Assembly (NCBI GenBank): GCA_933228675.1
Contig: OW121741.1
Span: 75,258,629-75,322,628, forward strand
Length of the DNA stretch: 64,000 bases
Direction of reading: 5' to 3'
Origin: Stomorhina lunata
Lineage: Eukaryota > Arthropoda > Insecta > Diptera > Rhiniidae
Positions 25,701 through 37,694 of the stretch are shown here, one piece after another. How positions within the stretch are numbered: the first letter of the stretch is position 1; the number at the start of each line of letters is the position of its first letter. The notes under the pieces are model-generated. The model was not told where the DNA came from, searched no databases, and was given only the letters and a program-made list of their open reading frames with translations. The translations under genes and the position numbers were made by a program.

Positions 25701-28395
25701 TTCTATAGAAAAATATTTCTATCGAAAATTTTTCTATAGAAAAATATTTCTATCGAAAATTTTTCTATAGAAAAATATTTCTATCGAAAATTTTTCTATA
25801 GAAAAATATTTCTATCGAAAATTTTTCTATAGAAAAATATTTCTATCGAAAATTTTTCTATAGAAAAATATTTCTATCGAAAATTTTTCTATAGAAAAAT
25901 ATTTCTATCGAAAATTTTTCTATAGAAAAATATTTCTATCGAAAATTTTTCTATAGAAAAATATTTCTATCGAAAATTTTTCTATAGAAAAATATTTCTA
26001 TCGAAAATTTTTCTATAGAAAAATATTTCTATCGAAAATTTTTCTATAGAAAAATATTTCGATCGAAAATTTTTCTATAGAAAAATATTTCGATCGAAAA
26101 TTTTTCTATAGAAAAATATTTCTATCGAAAATTTTTCTATAGAAAAATATTTCTATCGAAAATTTTTCTATAGAAAAATATTTCTATCGAAAATTTTTCT
26201 ATAGCAAAATATTTCTATCGAAAATTTTCTATAGAAAAATATTTTTATCGAAAATTTTTCTATAGAAAAATATTTCTATCGAAAATTTTTCTATAGAAAA
26301 ATATTTCTATCGAAAATTTTTCTATAGAAAAATATTTCTATCGAAAATTTTTCTATAGAAAAATATTTCTATCGAAAATTTTTCTATAGAAAAATATTTC
26401 TATCGAAAATTTTTCTATAGAAAAATATTTCTATCGAAAATTTTTCTATAGAAAAATATTTCTATCGAAAATTTTTCTATAGAAAAATATTTCTATCGAA
26501 AATTTTTCTATAGAAAAATATTTCTATCGAAAATTTTTCTATAGAAAAATATTTCGATCGAAAATTTTTCTATAGAAAAATATTTCGATCGAAAATTTTT
26601 CTATAGAAAAATATTTCTATCGAAAATTATTCTATAGAAAAATATTTCTATCGAAAATTTTTCTATAGAAAAATATTTCTATCGAAAATTTTTCTATAGA
26701 AAAATATTTCTATCGAAAATTTTTCTATAGCAAAATATTTCTATCGAAAATTTTCTATAGAAAAATATTTTTATCGAAAATTTTCCTATAGAAAAATATT
26801 TCTATCGAAAATTTTTCTATAGAAAAATATTTCTATCGAAAATTTTTCTATAGAAAAATATTTCTATCGAAAATTTTTCTATAGAAAAATATTTCTATCG
26901 AAAATTTTTCTATAGAAAAATATTTCTATCGAAAATTTTTCTATAGAAAAATATTTCTATCGAAAATTTTTCTATAGAAAAATATTTCTATCGAAAATTT
27001 TTCTATAGAAAAATATTTCTATCGAAAATTTTTCTATAGAAAAATATTTCTATCGAAAATTTTTCTATAGAAAAATATTTCTATCGAAAATTTTTCTATA
27101 GAAAAATATTTCTATCGAAAATTTTTCTATAGAAAAATATTTCTATCGAAAATTTTTCTATAGAAAAATATTTCTATCGAAAATTTTTCTATAGAAAAAT
27201 ATTTCTATCGAAAATTTTTCTATAGAAAAATATTTCTATCGAAAATTTTTCTATAGAAAAATATTTCTATCGAAAATTTTTCTATAGAAAAATATTTCTA
27301 TCGAAAATTTTTCTATAGAAAAATATTTCTATCGAAAATTTTTCTATAGAAAAATATTTCTATCGAAAATTTTTCTATAGAAAAATATTTCTATCGAAAA
27401 TTTTTCTATAGAAAAATATTTCTATCGAAAATTTTTCTATAGAAAAATATTTCTATCGAAAATTTTTCTATAGAAAAATATTTCTATCGAAAATTTTTCT
27501 ATAGAAAAATATTTCTATCGAAAATTTTTCTATAGAAAAATATTTCTATCGAAAATTTTTCTATAGAAAAATATTTCTATCGAAAATTTTTCTATAGAAA
27601 AATATTTCTATCGAAAATTTTTCTATAGAAAAATATTTCTATCGAAAATTTTTCTATAGAAAAATATTTCTATCGAAAATTTTTCTATAGAAAAATATTT
27701 CTATCGAAAATTTTTCTATAGAAAAATATTTCTATCGAAAATTTTTCTATAGAAAAATATTTCTATCGAAAATTTTTCTATAGAAAAATATTTCTATCGA
27801 AAGTTTTTCTATAGAAAAATATTTCTATCGAAAATTTTTCTATAGAAAAATATTTCTATCGAAAATTTTTCTATAGAAAAATATTTCTATCGAAAATTTT
27901 TCTATAGAAAAATATTTCTATCGAAAATTTTTCTATAGAAAAATATTTCTATCGAAAATTTTTCTATAGAAAAATATTTCTATCGAAAATTTTTCTATAG
28001 AAAAATATTTCTATCGAAAATTTTTCTATAGAAAAATATTTCTATCGAAAATTTTTCTATAGAAAAATATTTCTATCGAAAATTTTTCTATAGAAAAATA
28101 TTTCTATCGAAAATTTTTCTATAGAAAAATATTTCTATCGAAAATTTTTCTATAGAAAAATATTTCTATCGAAAATTTTTCTATAGAAAAATATTTCTAT
28201 CGAAAATTTTTCTATAGAAAAATATTTCTATCGAAAATTTTTCTATAGAAAAATATTTCTATCGAAAATTTTTCTATAGAAAAATATTTCTATCGAAAAT
28301 TTTTCTATAGAAAAATATTTCTATCGAAAATTTTTCTATAGAAAAATATTTCTAACGAAAATTTTTCTATAGAAAAATATTTCCCTTGAAAAATA
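19712..28395 (+). repeat. Satellite array C, 31-bp unit with two palindrome-like sites
   Basis: About 280 units of 31 bp over 8.6 kb, the largest array here. Each unit contains ATTTCTATCGAAAAT and the perfect 16-bp palindrome TTTTTCTATAGAAAAA. The first 300 bases (with TTGAAAAT in place of TCGAAAAT) and the last 40 (CTAACGAAAAT, then CCCTTGAAAAAT) are divergent. The interior is almost invariant. Rare variants include TTTCGATCGAAA near 26060, 26091, 26555 and 26586, ATAGCAAAAT near 26205 and 26731, and units that have lost one T. Confidence 0.97.
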
Positions 28396-29569
28396 TTTCA
28401 ATTTCTATAAACATGTGTTGTCTGCCACTGCCTATTTTTAGGCGCCATTCAAACCTTTAAATACTTTAACCCTTCCGGCATTAGATTGTGTTGCAATAAA
28501 ATCCACTTATTTAATTAAATTATAGTTATTTTATATAATTTTCGTTGTCACTGCAATTTTGTTCACATACTCTTATTGTTCTATTACCTTTTATGTTATT
28601 ATTAATACATTTACTTTTTTAAACATAGAGTAAATATTTAATTTTTTTCATTGTATTTTCGAACCTTAACAATATATCGATTATTTTGACTTGTTTTATT
28701 TGCAGTTTAATGCATTTTGTGTAAATTTATTTATATTTACCTTATGCACAATTATATGCACTTGTTGTATTCTACTCGCAGTATAAACTTAATTTAAATT
28801 TATATGCACTTTTATGGCCATTTCACTAGAATTCATATGTTAATAAATTTTATTTATAAAAAAATATTGTGTTATTATATTTACTTACACATACGCGATA
28901 ATAAAATTAACAAAATTATATTATAAATGCCATTTTAGCAATTTATAATAATTGTATTTTATAAAATATGGAAAAAAATTCGATAATTTGGTACCTTTTT
29001 TTCAAAGTTAGAGTACGCCATTTATTTATTTTATATAATTCAATTTAGAAAATACATACAAAATAAAAAGTTTAAAATTATGTTACAGAGTATATCTAAG
29101 GCAATATGGAAGAGTAGCTTAAGTCGACATAAGGGAGAATTTAGTTTAGGCGTTTATTCCATTACAGAAGCAAAGGCGCTTAAATGTGTTTAGTCCGTTT
29201 AAAAAATGTTACCAATATGATAATTCATACAGAAATAAGGCAGAAGAAAAACTTCACAAAATTGATGATATCTCAAAAATTCAATTTTCGACATAAGCTA
29301 TTCTTCCATATTGCCACAGATATACATATGTACTCCAACGAAAATGTTTATTTTAGATGCTTAGGGATATATGTAGTTATATTTGTTAAAATTGGTCAAG
29401 CTATTTGGTATAGATTTGAACTGATTTCGTACAATTTTAAAAGCAATTCTACTATCAGAGCAAATGTCTGCAACAATTTTTATAAAATTATCTTAAAAAG
29501 TACTACCTGTACTTTGATATAAGATAAATTGACTCAGGAAGTGATTTAAAGACCAGTACATAATTACAT
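28396..29569. other. AT-rich stretch without a gene
   Basis: Highly AT-rich with no repeat structure I can see. A 112-residue frame at 29184-29522 shows no domain or codon pattern to support it. Confidence 0.5.
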
Positions 29570-30350
29570 AAATGGCCTAAATGTACTAAATAAACAGTTT
29601 AAAGGTCGATCATATTTTTAGAATTCCAAGCTCATCCATCTTGTACGCATATTCTCCAATATAGTAGGGCAAGCTTTGAAAGATTTTCTTCTACTTGGTG
29701 TTTGTACGGACATCATCTCAAACACTTTTCAGGAGTATTTAAATTCCTATGAAGTATTTGTATCCATCCACACAACATGTCGCAGTCTGTGGAGACTGAA
29801 CTTAGCAACAAATATTCTCGACTTATATTTGCGTTAAAATAACCTAGACATTTGTTAACAATGTTAACAAACATTTGTTAATAATGTTAACTTAACATCA
29901 TGATTGAGTCAGCTATCGAAAACTTTCCCTAGTTGATCATAAAAAGCTTCTTTAACATCATCGTCTTTCACTTTAGCGTGAGTACAAATCGAGCTCAAAT
30001 AAAAGGACTTAGCTTTGACGATTATCGCATGCCTTAGGTTTACTGGGATTAACTTGCACTTGTTTGCTTACAATAATACCGCACCCAAATTCATGACTAC
30101 TCTCAAGACATCTAAAAAATAGGTCATGTTGTTTATAAGGTTTCAATACTTTTTTATATTGGTTTAAGTCTACAAAAGAAAATAACATAATCTCGAAGAT
30201 ATCAGGAAATCAAAAAAAGTTCTAAGAAATTCATTGTTTTCGTTTTTCATTGGACAAGAACTAAGTTGGCTTGGTCTTGTTAGGTGCTTCCACTATAACC
30301 ACGTGAAAGGCGAAAGTCTCTTCTTTAGATTGAGCAAAAAAAAATCACTA
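29570..30350 (-). pseudogene. LINE endonuclease fossil
   Basis: Read on the minus strand from about 30250 to 29840, broken frames give HEFGCGIIVSK, then KAKSFYLSSICTHAKVKDDD, VKEAFYDQLGKVFDS, and further on YFNANISRE. These correspond in order to the LINE endonuclease pattern H-E-F-G-x-G, (I/V)KAK, C-A-H-A-P-T-E-x-K-D-D, K-x-A-F-Y-x-x-L and (D)FNAxIxRE; the aspartate before FNA is replaced. Stops and frameshifts abound. Between the last two motifs lies a GTTAAC-rich insert (29855-29895). The outer part, 29570-29760, recurs at 43160-43345. It differs from the LINE at 1-1580. Confidence 0.6.
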
Positions 30351-30839
30351 AAATTTTCCGAAAGTCACTTAAAGCAAAAAGTGTTGCAGACGTTTAGGCT
30401 AAATTTTTAATCAAAGTGCCAGGGACCGAAAATATCATGAAAATATCGCAGACCTAATTTGAAAACATCATTTTGCCTGTTTTCAACAATATTTTCCGAA
30501 AATGACATGCTTTTTAAATTGTTGATTTATAATTTTTTTCAAAAATAATTTTTATTTTACGGTTTTTATTTTTTTTTTTGTCAAATATTTTTGTCAAAAA
30601 TGATTTTTATTTTTTTTGTCAATAATATTTGTCACATACATTTTATTTGGCAAAAATATTTGTCAAGATCTGATTTTTATTTATTTTTAACAGAAATAAT
30701 TTTTATATTCTGATTTTAATTTTTTTTGCAAAAAAAATATTTGTCAAATTGAAAACTCAAAAATAAAAAAATCAATACAGAGTTAAAAAAAATCCTATAA
30801 GAACTGTAAATTTTAAAAATTTTCAATAAAAATTAAAAT
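30351..30839. other. T-rich degenerate repeat tract
   Basis: From about 30530 to 30740 the phrases TTTTTATTTTTT and TTTGTCAAAAAT recur irregularly. It looks like a decayed tandem repeat next to the 29-bp satellite. The rest shows no structure. Confidence 0.5.
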
Positions 30840-31640
30840 TTTTAATATTTCAAATAAAAATGGGAAATTTTAAAAATTTCTTGTAAAAAGGAAAAATTTT
30901 TAAAATTTTTTATAGAAATGGGGTATTTTAAAAAATTTCTGTTAAATGGGATATTGTGAAAATTTCCCATACAAATGGGAAATTTTGAAAATTTCCCATA
31001 AAAAAGGGAAATTTTAAAAATTTCCCGTAAAAAGGGAAATTTTTTAAATTTTCCATAAAAAAAGGGAAATTTCCCATAAAAAGAGAAATTTTGAAAATTT
31101 CCCATAAAAAAGGGAAGTTTTGAAAATTTCCCATAAAAAAGGGAAATTTTGAAAATTTCCCATAAAAAAGGGAAATTTTGAAAATTTCCCATAAAAAAGG
31201 GAAATTTTAAATATTACCCGTAAAAAGGGAAATTTTTTAAATTTTCCATAAAAAAGGGAAATTTTTAAAATTTTCCATAAAAAGGGATATTTTGAAAATG
31301 GGAAAATTTCCCGTTTTTAGGTGATATTTTAAAAATTTCCCATTTTTATGGGAAACTTTCGAAATTACCATTTTTATAAGAAATGTTCAAAATTTCCCTT
31401 TTTTAAGGAAAACTTTCAAAATTTCCATTTTAATGCGAAATTTTCAAAATTTCCAAATATTATAAGAAATTTTCAAAATTTCCATTTTTATGGATAATTT
31501 TTAAAATTTCGCGTTTTTAGGTGAAATTTTCGAAATTGAACGTTTTTGGGTGAAATTTTCAAAATTTCCTATTTCTATGGGAAATTATCAAAATTTCCAA
31601 TTTTTATGGAAAATTTTCAAAATTTTCCATTTTTACAAAA
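30840..31640. repeat. 29-bp satellite with internal orientation switch
   Basis: At about 30840-31290 the unit is GGGAAATTTTGAAAATTTCC followed by CATAAAAAA, period 29 (GGGAAATTTTG at 31141 and 31170). GGGAAATTT and AAATTTCCC form an inverted pair around the centre. From about 31300 to 31640 the unit appears as its reverse complement (CCCATTTTTATGGGAAA), more diverged, so the array is head-to-head. Its frames (GNFQNFPFLWEIFKIS-like) only reflect the repeat. Confidence 0.9.
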
Positions 31641-32559
31641 AAATTTTGCGGATTTTACATTAAGAAGAAAAAAGGTGAAAAAAGGGAGTCCGGTACCTGT
31701 TTTGGAAGAGTCGACTAATTTCAGTTAAGTAGAGCTCTTGTTTTTTTTGTCAATTAGTAGACTTTGTGTCCAATTTCATCAAGAAAAATTCAAGAAAAAT
31801 GGATCAATAAATGGATGTGCTAGGCAGGTACCCCAAGGAGTAGACGGATTCAATTTTTTTTCTGAATTTTTCTTATCTATATAAAGCTTAATCCTACATC
31901 ATTGTAGGATTACACCTTATATTTTTTATTGATGTTCTAACCCATACATGTATCGTTATTATACTTTACGTGTTTCGTAGTTACAGGTGATACGACAAGC
32001 AGATCAAAGTCTACAATCCATAATAAATTTCTTAGGATTCAACATCCCATACATCACCCACAACTATAAGGTTTAATGATTTATTTTTAAACGAATCAAT
32101 TGTCTTCGGTGCGGGTCACCTGGGTCGTCTGGACCGATTTCATAATACAAATTTCTGTTCTGATACCACCAAATACAGAGCATTACCTTGTCGTCATGAA
32201 TATTTTGCTTTATTTTGCTTCTTAATAAAAAATGTCGGTTTGTTATCCAAATCGACATTATTAATTTGTTAACTTAGTTGACCTTGACTCTTTAGTTCAG
32301 AAATACATATTAAATATAGAATTAGAAATTGGATTTATTTTATTTATCTTAAAAAAAAACTATCCTAAATGTATACTACACATTTTTAATCCGAATTATC
32401 ACTATTTAATATTTGAATCGGCTGCATTAATTTGCAGGATTTCAATTATTCGACATAAAATAAAAAACGATAAATTATACTTGAATAAGAAATAATGAAA
32501 TATATAAACAACGTTTTTCTAGAGTAGTATCGAATGACAACGAATAACTCACTTTATTA
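31641..32559. other. AT-rich stretch without a gene
   Basis: A few less AT-rich patches (about 31690-31735 and 31825-31850) might be element debris, but no motif can be named. No supported frame. Confidence 0.45.
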
Positions 32560-32825
32560 CTTTAAGGTCTCTTTTAAAGTTGAAGCCTTCTAAAGTTATA
32601 AGACAATTTAGTTCTTCATTGCTTGTCTTTCTTCACTCTTCTTAAGTTTTTATATTTAGTAATTTATTGATTTCTTTTCTTCATGTTGACGAATCTGTAT
32701 TCCTAGTTTGCCATTCTATTTCTTTATAAACTTCAGTTTAAAGAACTCATTGCCTACTTCTGGGCTCAAATTAAACCACACAGCCACAGCATAAGTTCAG
32801 GCGTTAGCTTTTTTAATTGTTTTCT
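32560..32825. repeat. DR3 dispersed repeat, copy 1
   Basis: About 260 bases matching 37768-38022. Shared landmarks in order are TATTACT(C/T)TAAG, AAGACAATTTA, CTAGTTTGCCATTC, CATTGCCTACTT, GGGCTCAAATTAAACCA and ATAAGTTCAGGC. It is noncoding in both copies, with scattered substitutions and small gaps. Confidence 0.85.
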
Positions 32826-33601
32826 TTAATTTTAAAATAAATTAATAAATAAAATTTTACTCTAGCCAAGTTTTAGCATAAAATCAAAAAAAAATAAAAA
32901 AAACTTTTACTAAAAAACACAAAAAACACCTGTGGAGTTCAAAGATTGCCAATAAAAAGCCACCAGTCGCCTGATAAAATAAACCCAATGGAAAAACAAT
33001 GAACTCAAAATTCAAAAAAAAAAAAAGAAAAATGTTTTCTAAAAACACACAAAACAATTATTCTTAAGGTATCTCAGCGGAAACATTAAAAACCAATTCA
33101 AGTTGATGACAAAAAAGCGCAGTGACACAATGGAGACAAAAACATAAATATATAGACAAAAAAAAAGCTGCCAAAAACAAGAACAACACAAGGAAAAGCA
33201 CACCCTCAAGATTACCTAGTCCCTGGCAGGGAAGTAGGAAGGAGTAAATAAATAAATGAAATTGTAACTTACACCTGGCCTAAGGTTATAAAACATAAGA
33301 CAATTTGAATATCGTGTATTTCTTCTTGTTTTTCTTGTTATTTTGGATCCATATCTGCGAGATACCAGCAAGAACAAACCCTCGGGAAAGACAATCAACT
33401 AAATAAACAATTGTTTGTTTGAAGTAAATACTAGAAAAGTGAAGACAAAAATTTATTAAAATTAAGGAGCGTCTTAAAAAAACACAGAAAAAAGAAAACA
33501 GCGAAAAAAAATGAACAAAACAAAACCATTGACATGAAAATTAATGTCACCCCTTGGAGCTGCCGTAAAATATGACTATGTTTATGGGATACCCTACTCT
33601 A
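32826..33601. other. A-rich stretch without a gene
   Basis: Many A-runs and AAAACAC words, no supported frame or repeat family. Confidence 0.5.
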
Positions 33602-34668
33602 GTTATACCCACCATCAAAAAGAATGGGAGTATATTGAGATTGTCATCCCGTTTGTAATTTCCTTAATTTTGGCTCAAAACCCAAAAAAGGGATATATCC
33701 TTATGAAGTTCTAAGACGATTGAGCGATGACCGTCTGTCTGTCTGTTGTCGGCACGATGAAACCTTAACGAAAGGAAATAAGTCACTGGAATTTGGCACA
33801 AATATTTTTCATTTCTTGGAAAATTTTGGTATTGAAATTGGGCGAAATCGATTTACATTTGACCATAGCTCCCGTACAACCTCGCATAGGCCAATCGCTT
33901 ATTTGCTAATAAATGCCAAATTGATGATAAAAATGATGATAAAATTTGGTATATAAAAGTTTTACATAAGCACTGGTCAGCATTTAAAAATTTCATCAAA
34001 ATTGGTTCACGTTTAGACGTAGCCCCCATACAAAACACTTATGAAACTACAATAAATTTCACCTAAAATACACTTAAATGCCAATAAATCTAAAACTATA
34101 ACAGATATAACCACTAAATTTGATACAAGGTAGTCTTATGTTAATGCCAATCAGTTTTGCAACAATCGGTCACCATTTGACCATAGCTCCCATATAAAAA
34201 CTTACGGAAACACAAAAATTCTAAAATAAAAGGGGGTTTATGTTCATCTGTCCGTCAGATAAAAGCGCGATAGCTCCTTAATTACAAGAGCTAGAAAGAC
34301 AAAATTTTCTAAAAGTATTTTTGATATGTTATACAAGTTTTGTACTGAAAATGGGCGAAATCGGTTGACATTTAATTAGAGCTCTCATATAACCCCGCCC
34401 CGGGAATTACATTAATGCTGATAAATTGAATACATTTTTAATAGATATGAAGACTTAACTTAAAAAAGAGAAGTTTTATGCTACTATTGGTCAGTATATT
34501 CAATTTTATAAGAATCAGTCCATATTTGATTATAGCTGTCATATAAAAACCACTCCCGGAAACCACTTAAATGCCACAAACTCCAGTTATTTTAAAGTAT
34601 GACAGCTATGGACAATAAATTTTGCATAAATAAGGTTTATATAAATACCAGCCAGTATAAAAAAACAA
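33602..34668 (+). repeat. DR1 copy 2, truncated by a Helitron-like element
   Basis: Opens with TATACCCACCATCAAAAAGA and carries the seed GACCGTCTGTCTGTCTGTTG near 33729. The body matches other DR1 copies until GCCAGTATAAAA near 34660, where the Helitron-like element begins. The downstream part of DR1 does not resume beyond 36735. Confidence 0.87.
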
Positions 34669-36735
34669 TTAGTACCTGGTTGACCGAGCCTTGCTCGGAG
34701 CTTTATGATATTTTGAGGCAAATTTTAAAGTTTTCATATATTATTATTTTTTAAGGTACTAAACTAAATTTAGAGGAAAGACATTACACAAATATTCAGT
34801 TAATTTTGAATTATTTTATTTATTTTGTCCGAACAGCACATAGTTTACATAGTTTCCATAGTTTACAGTTAATCTCATTTTGAATAATTTTGGAAATTGG
34901 TCATACCAATAGAAACCTCCGTCGACTCGTGCGCAACAACTTTGCTAAAGAAAATAGGCTGATCAAATGCACGATTTAATTTATTTTGAGTAGTTTTTTA
35001 GTGGCGCCATCTGTCGGAAGTTGTTCATAGCAACAAAGCAACCTTCGTCTGCATATGCGTAACAACTTTGCTATTGATCATAACATGATAAAATGCACAG
35101 TTTACGATTTAATTCACTTTGAGTAATTTTCACCGTCGCCATCTGTCGGACTTTGATCATACCAATTAATAAACCTTCGTCGGCTTATCCGCAACAACTT
35201 TGCTAAAGACCATATTATGGTCAATTGTACAGCTTAAGATTAAATTGACTTTGAGCAAATTTCAGTAGCGCCACCTGTCGAAATTTCATACCAACTGAGA
35301 AACCTTCGTCGGCTCATGTGCAATAACTTTGCTAAAGTGCACAGTTTACGATTTAATTCACTTTGAGTAATTTTCAGCGTTGCCATCTGTCGGACTTTGG
35401 TCATACCAATTCTAAACTTTCGTCGGCTTATCCGCAACAACTTTGCTAAAGATCATAGCATGGTCAAATGTAAAGCTTACGATTTAATTGACGTTGAGCA
35501 AATTTCAGTGGCGCCACATGTCGAAATTTCTTCATACCAACTAAGAAACCTTCGTCGGCTCATGTTCAACAACTTTGCTAAAGATCATAGCATGATCAAA
35601 TGCACAGTTTACGATTTAACTTACTTTGAACAATTTTCAGTGGCGCCACCTGTCGGACTTTGGTCTACCAATTAATAAATCTTCGTCGGCTTATCCGCAA
35701 CAACTTTGCTAAAGATCATATTATGGTCAAATGTATAGCTTAAGATTAAATTGACTTTGAGCAAATTTCAGTAGTGCCACCTGTCGAAATTTCTTCATAT
35801 CAACCTTCGTCGGCTCATGTGCAATAACTTTGCTAAAGATCATAGCATGATCAAATACACAGTTTACGATTTAATTCACTTTGAACAATTTTCAGTGGCG
35901 CCACCTGTCGGACTTTGGTCATACCAATTAATAACTCTTCGTCAGCTTATCCGCAACAACTTTGCTAAAGATCATAGCATGGTCAAATACACAGTTTACG
36001 ATTTAACTCACTTTGAGTAATTTTCAGTGGCGCCACCTGCCGGAACCAACTTAGAAATCCTCTCCGGCTTATCCGCAATATCTTCGCTAAAAAGCATAAC
36101 ATGATCAAATGCATAGTTTACTATTCTATAAAGAACATACATACAGACAAATATAAAGTGTTTAAAATTTATAACATTACTAATTTTTCCCCCTATTTAT
36201 CCCCTAATTTCAAAAAAGTTCCCTATGCATATTTGGTACTTCTTTAGTACTAATTGTTAACATAATATTCCTATTCATATTACTTTTTGAGATGTTAAGT
36301 TATCACTTTATCCCTTTTTTTACACATTTTGGCCCCAAAATCAGAAAGCACCAATATTTCTTTCACATCCATTGACTGCATTACAAAGTTCCTTTCTATA
36401 TTCTATGGTTTAAAAAATAAAAGTGGGTTAAAAAGTACCCAAGAAACTATTTTCACCATTTTTTGGCCCCTATCGGACATAGTTTCAAAAAAGTACCAAA
36501 CACCTGTCCGTTTATTTTCATAGCTGTTCGAAACTTGTTTTTATACCTATTACTTTAGTAATAACGTTTTCGATTTTTTCTCCTTTTTCCCCGTTTTTAC
36601 CCTCTTAGCGGTAAAACTTCCAAAAGTCCTCTCATATTTGATCTATAAGGCAAAAAAGGTACACAGCGTCTAAATTTTGTCAAAATTATTAGAGCCGATT
36701 TCGACATAAACATTCTATATATATATATAAACATA
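34669..36735 (-). mobile_element. Helitron-like nonautonomous element, copy 1
   Basis: Read on the minus strand it starts at a TATATA tract (36735-36716), followed by a sequence with CGGCTCTAA and GGTACCTTTTTTG-like words, a tandem repeat of about 131 bp, and an end with the hairpin CCGAGC-AAG-GCTCGG near 34702-34688, then CAACCAGGTACTA. A TA-rich start, central tandem repeats, a hairpin some 10 bases before the end and no terminal inverted repeats fit Helitron/Helentron derivatives. No Rep or helicase coding is present. Related copies lie at 46879-48166 and 63470-64000. Confidence 0.6.
34900..36110 (-). repeat. Tandem repeat of about 131 bp inside the Helitron-like element
   Basis: Nine recognisable units marked by GCGCCACCTGTCG or variants near 35002, 35131, 35268, 35380, 35511, 35643, 35774, 35898 and 36029. 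Each unit also has CAACTTTGCTAAAGATCAT and TTACGATTTAA. Spacing varies from 112 to 137 bases. The opposite-strand counterpart is at 47560-48010. Confidence 0.9.
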
Positions 36736-37694
36736 CAATTATTGCTCATTTAAAGATATAAGATTGGTATTAATATATATCACATTTTAAGTAAGTAGCA
36801 TACTTTTAGGCGCATGTCAGCCAATTATTGCCAAAGCGTTTATATTAAAAGAATTTTTTAACAACTTTCGAAGAAATAAAATACAAAAAAACCCACACAA
36901 AAAGTTTTTATTTCAATGTTTGCTTTTCTACTTAAGGAAATTTTCACAAAAATGTCTTACGACATTATTGTTTTGTTCTGGCAACATGTCAACACAGCAT
37001 GTTCCTTAATTTTTCTTATTTTTTTATATTTTCCTCCATTTTGAACCTAAAAGTTCTTTTAAGAATATACACTCAGTGGTAGAAGGCCTAAAAGTATGTT
37101 ATGAAATCATGTTGACATTATTTGAAAACATTTATTATTTTGATCTTTCGTTAAGAAAAACAAGCAATTTTTGTTTGTAATTGTGTTGTTTTGTTATTCC
37201 TCGTGTTAATGGTTTTGTATAATTTTCATTTAATTTTTATTCCTGTACATTTCCCTATACTTTTGTTTTTTTGTAGTTTTTTTCATTTTTTTTTTTGAAT
37301 AGCATGCCTTAGGGCATACTTTTTTAATACAATTTTTTTTCAGTTTCTTGCTGAGTATTATTTCAAGCTAAATTGTCACCCAGGGTGTCCGTCCCCATGT
37401 TGTTTGACTGTTTTTGTGATTTTTTATTGCTGTTTGCTCTGGAATATGTTTGCGTTTTTTTATCTTTGAGTTAAATATTTTTTTTGTTTGAAATTGGTCA
37501 ATTATATTTTGCTTTTGGGGATTTGAGCTGGCTCTTGCATTTACAGCTAAAGTGTAAATTAATTGCATTTATTATACATTTATTGCGGAATATTTAAGTT
37601 ATTATTTAAGCTGTTAAATAATAGAATGAATTTTGTATTGATGGTTCAATTTTCTTTAAAAGTTTAATATACTAGTAGGCAAGTCACGGAAAAT
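36736..37694. other. AT-rich stretch without a gene
   Basis: The AGCATACTTTTAGG motif occurs near 36797 and 37312 and, inverted, near 37088. No other structure or supported frame. Confidence 0.5.

Noticed and set aside
6968..28395. CRISPR-like regular repeats
   Set aside because: Units are contiguous with no variable spacers and no cas genes, in eukaryotic DNA. These are tandem satellites.
30842..31728. Frames rich in GNFQNFPF or FYGKF words
   Set aside because: They follow the 29-bp satellite period, 29 not being a multiple of three, and have no start context or domain.
35240..36020. Frames of 66-92 residues with repeated NNFAKDHSM words
   Set aside because: They reflect the 131-bp tandem repeat of the Helitron-like element and break between units.
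34669..36735. Autonomous Helitron
   Set aside because: No Rep or helicase motifs are found in any frame; only the ends and tandem repeats support the call.
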